Counted from the stretch's first letter, positions 23,441 through 32,640 are shown. The stretch: 64,000 nucleotides of DNA from Sipunculus nudus (GCA_026874595.1 CM049317.1:22768882-22832881), one strand, 5' to 3'. Made by a program: numbers and translations. Notes: generated by a model not told the origin, from the sequence alone.

Positions 23441-24478
23441 TTACAATGCCCTAAAGCGTACTTTTATTAACCTCAGACGCACATCAAGCAAATATGGTGA
23501 TAACCTAATAGCAATAAAGTACTCTCCTGTGTATGAATTCCATATGATAATTTAAAAAAAAAACAAATATGACTGAGCAAATGTACGGTCTTGCGACATT
23601 TCAGTGACGACCTAAGCTGCCGGTCTTAAACTAAATCCATTTGATTATTCATAGTTATGACGTCACAGAAGTATTTGTACATCACATGTTTGTTACGTCA
23701 CACATACTTCCCTCCTTCATGGCATGGATAAACAGATATGGCCAATTGAACTGTCGCCGTCTGTTTTGCCCATCTTTCTAGACAAGTCAATACCGTCCAG
23801 GGGTCGCAAAGTAAATATAATTATTTCATGCTTATTTAAGTAATAAAAAATCTTCACTTTTCTTCCTTTGATAAAAGCTGATTAGCAGTGGCGAACAAAA
23901 CATATTTGAAAGAAATATCGCGAAAAATTAGGTTGACAGGGATGTCGAGAAAGCGTATACGGTGCACTGCAGTCTTATGATTTGTCATACAGAACAACGT
24001 GTCTCTGCTGAGGCAGCAAAAGACGGAGGTGGGGGGGGGGGGGGGGGGGGAAATTTGAAAGTGAAAGTTATCAGGTGGTGTCTTCCTGGCGGAAATATAA
24101 ACAACACTATATGCGTCATAATCCAAAGTGGTTTAATGGCAGCGTCGTGACAATGTAGGCTCTAATATAACATTCCGATAAAATACGTTCCTGTTTCCGC
24201 TTCAGAATTGGAGAAGCAAATACATACAGTTATAGATTGGACATTAAAATTTATATGATATCCCGTAGACAACATAACTGCTACAAACATCTGGCGTATA
24301 TATGTACATTTATCTTGATGTGAATGGGTCACACGGTCGTTAACTACTACAGCAGATACTGCACATTGGCGGCAAAGCGAAATATTCATTGTGGGGGCAC
24401 CAACATTAGACATATATGTATGAATATAATATAAATATATAGGAGACTCCTCCCTCCCGGCCCCAGGAGGCTACGGCC

Positions 24479-24480
<2 letters not shown>
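23441..24480. other. Intergenic with poly-G tract and CRE site
   Basis: A perfect TGACGTCA lies at 23,658-23,665. A run of about 20 G lies at 24,031-24,051. No gene is seen; the 90-codon minus frame across the G run is an artefact. The GC-rich edge at 24,450-24,480 precedes the (TA)n tract. Confidence 0.45.

Positions 24481-24545
<65 letters not shown>
24481..24545. repeat. (TA)n microsatellite at the 3' end of the Penelope element
   Basis: About 32 TA units. The Penelope 3' sequence (minus strand) runs straight into it. Confidence 0.97.
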
Positions 24546-24547
<2 letters not shown>

Positions 24548-24872
24548 CAGGACTTAAACACACTTACTTGTGTTCGACAGCTCTGTTTCGTAAGGGCCCG
24601 TAGGGCCCTCACTCGTCAGGAACACTGAGTGGTCTTGTCGGGGCTCCTTATACTTGATCCAGGGGATTTGTAGTTGGTCAGCAGGTGCTTTGACCTGTGC
24701 CTGCATGTCGCTGCGATTTCATTTCTTTTGTTTAGAGTGCCTAATAGGGGGCGATGAATAATAAAGTACTTTTCTTCCAAACAAAGGTTACATGATTTAG
24801 ATGATGTGGAGTACGATCTGGCTTTGCTGATTATCTTCCATTGTATGGTATATTGCACATTTAAGTCCTTTA

Positions 24873-27150
24873 TTGTATCGCCAGACATAGTCTGGAGATA
24901 CTATGGTTTAGGCACGGTCGCGCCGCCGCCGCCGCCGCCGAGATTTCTTTTGGACACAATAACTCAAAAAATATTTCACGGATCTTTACCAAACTTGGTA
25001 TATGTATAGATATGGGTGAGAGGACGACGCCTATTTAAAATGAGGTCATGACCTCAACTAGCAGAGTGACCTTGACCTTGAATAGGTTCAATTTTGGGGA
25101 AAATCGCACAAATTCTTAAATATCTCAAGAAAACTTGCATGGATTGATCCCAAAATCAAGTTGATCGAAGATCATGGATAGGGTTGTCATGTTCCAGAAA
25201 CTGGTGGCGCCACCTATTATTCTTTACTTGTTTTCATGCCGTTTAATATCCCCAAAATTGCTACTTGACAGTACTGTGAGCATTATAAGTCAAAAACTAA
25301 TGGACAGATTTCTTTCATATTATGCAAATACATAGATATGGGTTATGGGATGATGTTTATTCAAATTGGGGTCATGACCTTTCCTATGAGAGTGGCCTGG
25401 ACCTTGAATATTGCCATATATGGTGAAAATCACACAAAATCATTAATTTCTCAATAAGGGATGCATGCATTGGTCCAAAAATCAACTTGACCCAAGATCT
25501 TGGATAGTAATGTCATGTACCGGAACAGGTGGCGCCACCTGTTATTCTTTTACTTGTTTTCATGCCGTTTAATACCCCATCATTGCCACTTAACAGTACA
25601 TTTATAACCTGTGAGCATTATAAGTCAAAAACTAATGGACAGATTTCTTTCATATTATGCATATACATAGACATGGGTTATTGGATGATGTATATATAAA
25701 TTGGGGTCATGACCTTTCCTATTAGAGTGGCCTTGACCTTGAATATTGCCATATATGGTGAAAATTACACAAAATCATTAATATCTCAATAAGGGATGCA
25801 TGCATTTGTCCAAAAATCAACATGTTCGAAGATCTTGGGAAGTATTGTCATGTACCGGAAACAGGTGGCGCCACCTGTTATTCTTTTACTTGTTTTGTGC
25901 CGTTTAATCCACCATCATTGCCATTTATCAGTACTGTGAGCAATATAAGTCAAAAACTAATGGACAAATTTCTTTCATATTATGCATATACATGGATATG
26001 GGTTATAGGATAATGTTTATTTGATTAGGGGTCATGACCTTTCCAATGAGTGGCCTTGACCTTGAATATTGCCATATATGGTGAAAATCACACAAAATCA
26101 TTAATTTCTCAATAAGGGATGCATTGATTGGTCCAAAAATCAACTTGACCCAAGATCTTGGATAGTAATGTCATGTACCGGAAACAGGTGGCGCCACCTG
26201 TTTTTCTTTTACTTGTTTTCGTGCCGTTTAATACCCCATCATTGCCACTTAACAGTACATTTATAACCTGTGAGCATTATAAGTCAAAAATTTATGGACA
26301 GATTTCTTTCATATTATTCATACATAGACATGGGTTATGGGATAATGTATATATAAATTGGGGTCATGACCTTTCCTATTAGAGTGGCCTTGACCTTGAA
26401 TATTGCCATATATGGTGAAAATTACACAAAATCATTAATATCTCAATAAGGGATGCATGCATTGGTCCAAAAATCAACATGTTCGAAGATCTTAGAAAGT
26501 ATTGTCATGTACCGGAAACAGGTGGCGCCACCTGTTATTCTTTTACTTGTTTTGTGCCGTTTAATACCCCATCATTGCCATTTATCAGTACTGAGAGCAT
26601 TATAAGTCAAAAACTATCGGACAAATTTCTTTCATATTATGCATATACATGGACATGGGTTATAAGATAATGTTTATTTGAATAGGGGTCATGACCTTTC
26701 CAATGAGTGGCCTTGACCTTGAATATTGCCATATATGGTGAAAATCACACAAAATCATTAATTTCTCAATAAGGTATGCATTGATTGGTCCAAAAATCAA
26801 CTTGAACGAAGATCTTGGATAGTGTTGTCATGTACGGGAAACAGGTGTTACCACCTGTTATTCTTTTACTTGTTTTCGTGCCGTTTAATACCCCATCATT
26901 GCCACTGAACAGTACTGTGAGCATTATAAGTCAAAAACTAATGGACAGATTTCTTGCATATACATAGACATCGGTTAGGGGATGATGTATATTGAAATTT
27001 GGATCATGACCTTTTCTATGAGAATGACCTTTTCTATGAGTGTAGTCTGATATTAATTGTTGCTGAAGATGGGGGGCCTATTCTTAAAGGGGGGGGGGGG
27101 ATTAATTGTCTGGCGATACTATGGCACCTGCGGTGCCAAGAAATATCTAG
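24873..27150 (+). mobile_element. Helitron2/HINE-like non-autonomous element carrying a satellite array
   Basis: The uninterrupted relative at 29.4 kb defines the insertion: flanks ccttta and ttttcc rejoin with no clear target duplication. The left end has a near-perfect hairpin (gtatcgccagac / gtctggagatac, 24,875-24,901). The right end repeats gtctggcgatac (27,108-27,119), an exact inverted match to the left 12-mer. A 6-bp-stem hairpin ggcacctgcggtgcc (27,123-27,137) and the terminus CTAG (27,147-27,150) before T follow. Subterminal inverted repeats, a 3' hairpin about 13 bp from the end, insertion at a T-rich site and an internal tandem array fit Helentron-associated elements. CTAG also fits canonical Helitrons, but a 5' TC is absent. 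It has no coding capacity. Inside are a (CGC)n run at about 24,921-24,940 and a G run at 27,089-27,100. Confidence 0.8.
24940..27050 (+). repeat. Satellite-like tandem array, about 330-bp units in a 658-bp dimer
   Basis: The landmark ggtggcgccacc occurs at 25,203, 25,528, 25,864, 26,187 and 26,521, with a degraded version at 26,844. Steps are 325, 336, 323, 334 and 323 bp. Alternate units share private features: units at 25,528 and 26,187 have the extra catttataacctg, while those at 25,864 and 26,521 lack it. The higher-order unit is thus 657-659 bp. A diverged first unit starts near 24,940. Each unit has a 16-bp palindrome caggtggcgccacctg, ggtcatgacc, the CArG-like ccatatatgg and gaccttgacc. 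Confidence 0.9.
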
Positions 27151-27188
27151 TTTTCCAAATGTATTCGCTTAGCTTCTCGTTTTTGAAG

Positions 27189-29035
27189 CTAGATTTGTGG
27201 GCCGTGTAGCGTGTTTTGAATGTGTTTTCTGCCAGGCCGATGTAGGTTTTCTTGTCTCAGATTGTCTAGACGTGTTACGGTGGCTTGGTACACAATGTTT
27301 GTTGTTAAACAGTTACCCTCTAATGGGCAAGATTGTTTGTCTCTACAGTTACATTTCTTCAGTTCAGTTTGTTGCGCACTGAATTTGTTCAGTATCTCCC
27401 TGTTGTGTCCTGCTATTATTTGGCCCATGTTTGGCATGCAGCTATAACTTAGCTTTACTGTATTTTTATTCAATACTTTGTGGAGCTTGTGCTGGGGTGG
27501 AAAGCATTTGTCAAGAAGATTAAAAAATTTTTTTCCGATGTTTGTGGTCACGTTATCGCTAAATGGTGGGTTGAACCAAGTTATATTTCTCTTTCTATTG
27601 TTTTTTGTCCTTTTAGTTTTCGTTTCTTTGTCGGAGTCGCTGTGGGAGTGGTAACTTAGTTTGTAATTGTAGCCGCTCTCTTGTAGCACATTCTGATAGG
27701 TAGGCGTTGCCTCCTCAAAAATCCTCTTGTTAGCTGAAATGCTGACGAGTCTTTTATTTATGCTATCCGGTATGTTTCTTATGACAGATGGTGGGTGGTT
27801 ACTTTCCTTGTGTACGTACAGGGGTTTGTTGTTGGTTTTTAAATATGGCTTGAATGTACCGCTGCGCAGGTCTAGTGATATGTCCAGAAAGTCCACAACT
27901 TTTTTGTTTGCTTCTATCGTTATTCGGAGGTTGTTCTCAGAGAATATTTTGCAAATTTCCTTTTTTATGGCTTCCGTTTGTTTGGGTGTTTTTTTGGCAA
28001 ATGGCTAATCCGTCGTCCCTGTATAGCCCTACATTGATGTCGATGTGCTCCATTTGCTATAGCATATACAAACCAATTAGCTCACAAGTTTCAGCTCCAT
28101 CGAAACTACCCATGGTTAAATCAAAATTTGGGTTGTTTCGCTTGCACCATGGTGTATTGTTGTTGTATAATATGGTTTTCCTGCATGGTTATTGCGTCGA
28201 ATTGTGTTGCGAAGTCCAGGGCTTTCTTTAGGAGCTCTTCTGTAATTGAAGGGTAGAAATCACAAATATCAAAGCTGATGAATGTTTTTGTGCGTTTATT
28301 TTTCACTTTACTAAACCAGGTTATCACATCCTCCGAATTCTTCCATTGGTTGTATTGTGTTGATTGCTTTACCTTTGAGTTAATCCTTTCCAATATCTGT
28401 TTGCTAATTTTACCGATTTCTGGCTTGCATGGGTTTATTAGTCTGCTGGTAGGTTTGTTTTGAAAGTTCGGTTTATGGTCTTTCAGTGTGATGAAAGCTT
28501 GGCTTGTGTTTGTAGATTCCATTCTGTCGCTGAGTCCGAGTTTTGTTGCTATCTGTTTATCTTCTAGTGTGTTACTGTTAACTATTGAGGGTGGGGCTTT
28601 CTTGTAATCTTTCTCAATGTTCTTTTGAATTAGTTCGTTGTACTGCTCCGGTTCGATTCTGTAAAAGTTGTTAGTTTTGTCTGCTGGTACTAATAATTTC
28701 TGTTCTTTTTTTATATTTTTGGTATCTTTGTTAAGTTGTTTCTGGAAAGGTTTCACAGTGTCCTTAAATTTCACATTCTGAATGATGTTTAGTAGACCTT
28801 CTTCGAATTGTTTCAGTTCCGGGAGTTGCGGGGGTGGTTTTGCCGAGCGAAATCCATAGGTTTCTTCTTTGTTTGCTGTATTTTGGGGGTTGAGAAAGAA
28901 GAAGGTTCTCCATCTGATGTTCCTTATAAATTTGTCTGTTTTCTCGATCAAGCATTTAAGGTAGCCCTTTTTTGATGGTATTGGGATATTCTTTGTGGAA
29001 TACCCGAGGCTGATTTTGTTAAGTCCTTGTTCCAT
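27189..29035 (-). pseudogene. PLE reverse transcriptase and linker, broken
   Basis: The frame opens with MEQGLNKIS at 29,035 and holds for 304 codons. Recognisable are VPADKTNNFY (residues 116-125), FITLKDHKPNF (181-191), TSRLINPCKPEIGK (196-209) and motif A FDICDFYPSI (255-264). The catalytic YRDD (motif C) is present at 28,023-28,012 but in another frame. Further on come DFLDISLDL, SNHPPSVI and SYSCMPNM, typical of the PLE thumb and linker, then a Cys-rich finger region (CNCRDKQSC) leading to the endonuclease. Lesions: a frameshift near 28,180, a stop at 28,058-28,056, a frameshift near 28,003, and one extra base in an A-run (minus strand) near 27,248. The product would copy element RNA at a nicked target. 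This copy is inactive. Confidence 0.9.
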
Positions 29036-29164
29036 GGTAGTTTTGAAAGTGCTTAACAGAAGTAGGAGCGATTATATCCAGATTGTTACAAAACCATGGG
29101 GTTTTAAAGTGCTCAACTAATACAAGGAGCTGTAATACATATATTTCAGGACTTAAACACACTT
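29035..29164 (-). repeat. PLE terminal repeat (pLTR), upstream copy
   Basis: The stretch 29,163-29,076 (minus) equals the PLE tail at 29,718-29,813 (plus): taagtgtgtttaagtcctg, then ctccttgtattagttgagc, then tgtaacaatctggatata. It lies just before the RT start, where a promoter or leader would be. About 40 bp of non-repeated leader precede the ATG. Confidence 0.8.
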
Positions 29165-29241
29165 AAACAGTTACCCTCTAATGGGCAAGATTGTTTGTCT
29201 CTACAGTTAAAACAATCTTGCCCATTAGAGGGTAACTGTTT
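29165..29241. repeat. Perfect 32-bp hairpin at the PLE fold-back junction
   Basis: The left arm at 29,165-29,196 and right arm at 29,210-29,241 are exact reverse complements, with a 13-nt loop. Both arms come from the finger region at the start of the endonuclease domain. The minus-coded piece is joined directly to the pLTR, and the plus-coded piece continues into the full domain. Confidence 0.92.
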
Positions 29242-29734
29242 AACAACAAACATTGTGTACCAAGCCACCGTAACACGTCTAGACAATCTGAGACAAGAAA
29301 CCTACATCGGCCTAACAGAAAACACATTCAAAACACGCTACACGGCCCACAAATCTAGCTCCAAAAACGAGAAGAGACGAAATTCCACCACGCTAAGCGA
29401 ATATATTTGGAAAATAAAGGACTTAAATGTGCAATATACCATACAATGGAAGATAATCAGCAAAGCCAGATCGTACTCCACATCATCTAAATCATGTAAC
29501 CTTTGTTTGGAAGAAAAGTACTTTATTATTCATCGCCCCCTATTAGGCACTCTAAACAAAAGAAATGAAATCGCAGCGACATGCAGGCACAGGTCAAAGC
29601 AACTGCTGACCAACTACAAATCCCCTGGATCAAGTATAAGGAGCCCCGACAAGACCACTCAGTGTTCCGGACGAATGAGGGCCCGTAGGGGCCCTTACGA
29701 AACAGAGCTGTCGAACACAAGTAAGTGTGTTTAA
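29210..29734 (+). CDS. PLE GIY-YIG endonuclease, inverted extra copy, uninterrupted (partial gene)
   Basis: The plus frame runs from the hairpin through TAA at 29,732-29,734 without a break, giving about 172 PLE-derived codons. Visible are SCPLEGNC (finger end), IVYQAT (GIY-like), ETYIGLTENTFK (YIG motif), RYTAHKSS, CNLCLEEKYFI with the candidate catalytic Glu, and LNKRNEI. It keeps the six codons lost from the minus copy and the intact site where the Helitron-like element sits in that copy. There is no RT upstream and no proper start (translation could only begin in junction sequence), so I take it as a 5'-truncated element fragment whose frame happens to be preserved. Confidence 0.85.
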   Translation, partial: KQSCPLEGNCLTTNIVYQATVTRLDNLRQETYIGLTENTFKTRYTAHKSSSKNEKRRNSTTLSEYIWKIKDLNVQYTIQWKIISKARSYSTSSKSCNLCLEEKYFIIHRPLLGTLNKRNEIAATCRHRSKQLLTNYKSPGSSIRSPDKTTQCSGRMRARRGPYETELSNTSKCV

Positions 29735-29807
29735 GTCCTGAAATATATGTATTACAGCTCCTTGTATTAGTTGAGCACTTTAAAACCCCATGGTTTTGTA
29801 ACAATCT

Positions 29808-29813
<6 letters not shown>
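29718..29813 (+). repeat. PLE tail / terminal repeat, downstream copy
   Basis: It follows the endonuclease stop and ends at ggatata, running into (TA)n. The main copy's tail at 24.54 kb stops about 70 bp earlier, at gaaatata, also running into (TA)n. Confidence 0.8.

Positions 29814-29858
<45 letters not shown>
29811..29858. repeat. (TA)n microsatellite at the plus-strand PLE end
   Basis: About 24 TA units, directly after the PLE tail. Confidence 0.97.
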
Positions 29859-29859
<1 letters not shown>

Positions 29860-30539
29860 GCACTTACGGGGTTGATATGGGGAAGGGGTGGTCTATTACA
29901 GTCCTGAACAGGGTAATATACTAACTGTACTGAGAAATACTCCTTATGTTTTTCCATCATATTTTCTAAGGGGGGGGGGGGGTTGATCAGTCAGGTTATG
30001 TAAGGGTTTCCCCAAGCCCCATAATATTTGCTAGCAATATGATATTTTTTCCTAGATAGGTACCTATGAAAGAGTCCCCAGAATCCTCAACAATGTCATG
30101 TCTTACTCTGGACGAGCACTACGTTGATATGATGGAATCGTCTATTATCGTATATACTTTTAACACCTTCGCTTTCCATCCTAAATCTATACATGTGAAT
30201 TTCAGTATATGCAACGCCTTAACCACTAGATTACTGATTCCCCGCTTAATTTATTTTGTCGGCTATAGGACCTTCATTGAACTCGCAGTAAATTACCACT
30301 TTTTAAATTAAGCCAAATAATATAATGAAAATGCCGTTGTATCCCCAGACAGATAGCATATCCCCTTCTAAAAATGGCCACCTTCGTCTTAAGCATATAA
30401 TGTCACTTGACAAGGCAATCAGCGCCAAGGTCTCGAATGTTTGAATTTGTCCAGCATCTCGGTTGAGAAGGTTGTGTCACATTTTAAGGAAACAGATGCA
30501 GTACTTCAAAAGTTATGAGGTTAACCAAAATCCTATCGG
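29859..30539. other. Intergenic, no gene seen
   Basis: A G run lies at 29,970-29,981. The 81-codon plus frame (30,066-30,311) has no recognisable motif. Confidence 0.45.
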
Positions 30540-30952
30540 TTTCTGTGGCTCATCGGTAAAGCACAGTTCTCAAGGCCGAGAAATCGTGGGTTCGAGTCTC
30601 AGCCTAGGCGGTGAGCTTTTTCACGATTTGCACCTACCCGAGGTGAGCGCTCTGCAGGCTTAATGGGAAGGCTGTGCCCCACAGCCATGTATCACTCACA
30701 TACAAGTGCGCCTTTTGTTTTTTTTTTCGGTGTTATGAACCAGCAGTAGGGAGGATTACACACCCAGGACCGCAGGTGCGTTGGACACCGGGCCTGGGGG
30801 TCACCATAAATCAAAATAAAATGACAGGTATCGAGTGCTACCGCCCTGTCATGTAGTCCGGAACCGAAATGGAAACTCTGTAGATGCACATAAGAATTAG
30901 ACGAGCTGGCAACAAAAAAAAAATAAGGCGGTTACCTCAACCAACAAAATTA
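30540..30952 (+). mobile_element. tRNA-derived SINE, family 1, copy 6
   Basis: The head is ttctgtggctcatcggtaaa (A box region) and ggttcgagtctc (B box, 30,590-30,601). The body is complete: gcaggcttaatgggaagg, ccgcaggtgcg, ccgccctgtcatg, tggaaactctgtagatg. It ends aaggcggttacctcaacc. An extra T run at 30,718-30,728 interrupts the middle. The B box is close to consensus. Confidence 0.88.
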
Positions 30953-30984
30953 TTTTTAAAAATCCTATGTTTCCGGAGATTTTA

Positions 30985-31832
30985 GGACACATGGCTTCTG
31001 TGACCTTGAAGCTTGACCTTGTGACCCCAAAATTAGTAGGATTCTTAGCCTATTGTTAGGTGAGCCTATTGGCAGGATGGAAGGTCTGGGATAAAACGGT
31101 TTGCTTAAAATGCATCAACAACCTTATTAAAGATGTTGGAACTGTGACCTTGACCTTTGACCTCATGACTGAAAAATCAATAAGGTTCTTGCTTAAGCGG
31201 TTGGCCATATATGTCAAGTTTGAAATCCATGTATCAATGGAAACTGGAGTTTTCTTGAAATGAATTTTTTGACAAATGGCTCTTGTCGCCTTCACTTGAC
31301 CTTGTGGCCCCAAAATTGAAACGAATATTTGCTTTTTGGAATGTTGCTTATATGTACAAGATGAAAGGTCTTAGATGAAAAGTTTTGCTTAAATTCATGC
31401 ATCAAATGTATATTTAAATATGTGGGTCCTGGGACCTTGACCTCTCACCTCATGAACAAAAAATCAATAGGGTCCATGCTTTATTAGTGGGCCATATATA
31501 ATCAAGTATGAAATCCATATATCAATCCAAGCTGGAATTATCATCCGGAAGCAAATTCTTGGCCACATTGCTCCTGTGACCTTCACCTTTTACCTCGTGT
31601 CCCAAAAATTTACTGGGATCTTCCCCTATTGGCAGGTGAGCTGTATGTGCAAGATGAAAGGTCTGGGATGAAAAAGTTTTGCTTAAATGCATCCACAATA
31701 TTTTCAAAGATGTGGGATCTTGACCGGTGACCTCATGACTCTAAAATCTATAGGATCCATATTACTGGCTGGCCATACATAAGTCAGGTTTGAGCTCCCA
31801 ATGTCAACCGAAACCGGAGATATCACAGGGGG
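30985..31832 (+). repeat. TGACCT tandem array, period near 145 bp (array 2)
   Basis: The core recurs at about 31,001, 31,145, 31,286, 31,432, 31,577 and 31,721, giving steps of 144, 141, 146, 145 and 144 bp. It is the same family as 14,421-15,560: shared words include gatgaaaggtctgggatg, ttgcttaaaatgcat, gggccatat and tcaagtttgaaatcc. Alternate units differ, so the higher unit is about 290 bp. It has no coding capacity. Confidence 0.88.
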
Positions 31833-31837
31833 TGTGT

Positions 31838-32050
31838 GCTTTTCAATATTCAAAGTCAAGGCCACTCTCATGGTGAAGGTCATGACCCGAATTTAGTGTT
31901 TGACTTATAATGCTCACAGTACTGTCAAATGGAAATGACAGGGGTAATAAAAGGAGCAAAACAAAAATAAAAGGATGAAAGATCACCTCGTTTTTTGGAC
32001 CAATCCATGAAATCTCTGAGTTATTTAAGAAATTGTGTAATTTTTAATAC
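31838..32050 (-). repeat. Fragment of the 330-bp satellite unit, reverse orientation
   Basis: gacttataatgctcacagta is the reverse complement of the landmark in the 25-27 kb array. ggtcatgacc, aggccactctcat, and near the right edge accaatccatg and gtgtaattttta also correspond. It directly adjoins TGACCT array 2. Confidence 0.7.
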
Positions 32051-32059
32051 AAATGCAGG

Positions 32060-32145
32060 TAGATGATAACACAAACCACCCCCCCCCCTCCTTGCTGAAA
32101 AGTTGGGGATATATACCCCCACCATTATATTGACGCCTCTGACAC
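32060..32145 (+). repeat. G-tract repeat family, copy 3 (partial)
   Basis: A C run (32,077-32,087), ttggggatatatacccc and ttgacgcctctg match the right part of the family. Confidence 0.65.
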
Positions 32146-32640
32146 ATGATATCCTTAACACGGTAATGCGGCCATGTACCAAATATTACAATTTTAGCAG
32201 TTGCCATAAAGGTCATCAACCTATATGGACGAGACACACAATGTTACTACTTTGTCAACTCGCACAAAATATTTTCTTACGTCTATATTGAAAAGAATCT
32301 TAATGCTTTTCCGGTTGAGAGAATATGTAAAGAGATGTATCACACGTACGATACATGAAATACATGTATCTATGTGTAGCTTCAGACGCTGTGATGATAA
32401 CGCTTTATCTACAAAACAATATTAAAATTTGGTGGGCTCGCATTTTATCGTTCCCTGTCTTAAAATTTATGAGCAGAATGTCATCCGTAAAGCAAAAAAC
32501 TGCGTCTGATATGAGGTGATGAGGCTGTCCAGTCACTGCATAAAATATCCTCTGGCTCAACTTAGGTTTTTTTCCGAATGTATAACTTAATAAACTCATT
32601 TACGTGATATCAATTGTGAAGTATTGTAGTTATCATAGAA

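Larger units (their letters stand above)
24616..27360 (-). pseudogene. PLE GIY-YIG endonuclease domain, interrupted
   Basis: The N-terminal part (27,360-27,151) shows the SCPLEGNC finger and IVYQAT, the GIY-like motif. The C-terminal part (24,872-24,616) shows CNLCLEEKYFI and LNKRNEI, which hold the Glu and Asn positions of the nuclease. Between them sits a 2,278-bp transposon. Relative to the plus-strand copy at 29.2-29.7 kb this one also has an extra base in an A-run (27,247-27,250) and lacks 18 bp (six codons) near 27,180. It ends at a TGA where the other copy has GGA. In intact PLEs this nuclease nicks target DNA for target-primed reverse transcription. Confidence 0.88.
24541..29813 (-). 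mobile_element. Penelope-like element (PLE), complex and decayed
   Basis: The main copy reads on the minus strand: terminal repeat (29,163-29,076), reverse transcriptase (from 29,035), linker, GIY-YIG endonuclease and 3' tail (to 24,541). A second, 5'-truncated copy of the endonuclease and 3' tail lies on the plus strand at 29,210-29,813, head to head with the first. The tail sequence therefore occurs as a direct repeat within the main copy and as an inverted repeat with the extra copy. Such partial, inverted or tandem terminal arrangements (pLTRs) are known for Penelope elements. The endonuclease domain of the main copy is split by another transposon at 24,873-27,150. Both outer ends abut (TA)n. 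Confidence 0.92.

Noticed and set aside
25203-27010. Regularly spaced repeats considered as a CRISPR array
   Set aside because: Units are about 330 bp and similar along their whole length, with no short repeat/unique spacer pattern, in animal DNA.
27197-28463. Several plus-strand open frames of 60-125 codons
   Set aside because: They are antisense shadows of the Penelope reverse transcriptase and linker on the minus strand, whose motifs are clear.
29526-29960. 144-codon minus-strand frame
   Set aside because: It is antisense to the plus-strand endonuclease copy and runs through (TA)n, giving Tyr-Ile repeats.
30540-30610. A and B boxes considered as a real tRNA gene
   Set aside because: No full cloverleaf or acceptor stem closes, and the box region is the head of a 410-bp SINE found at five other places.
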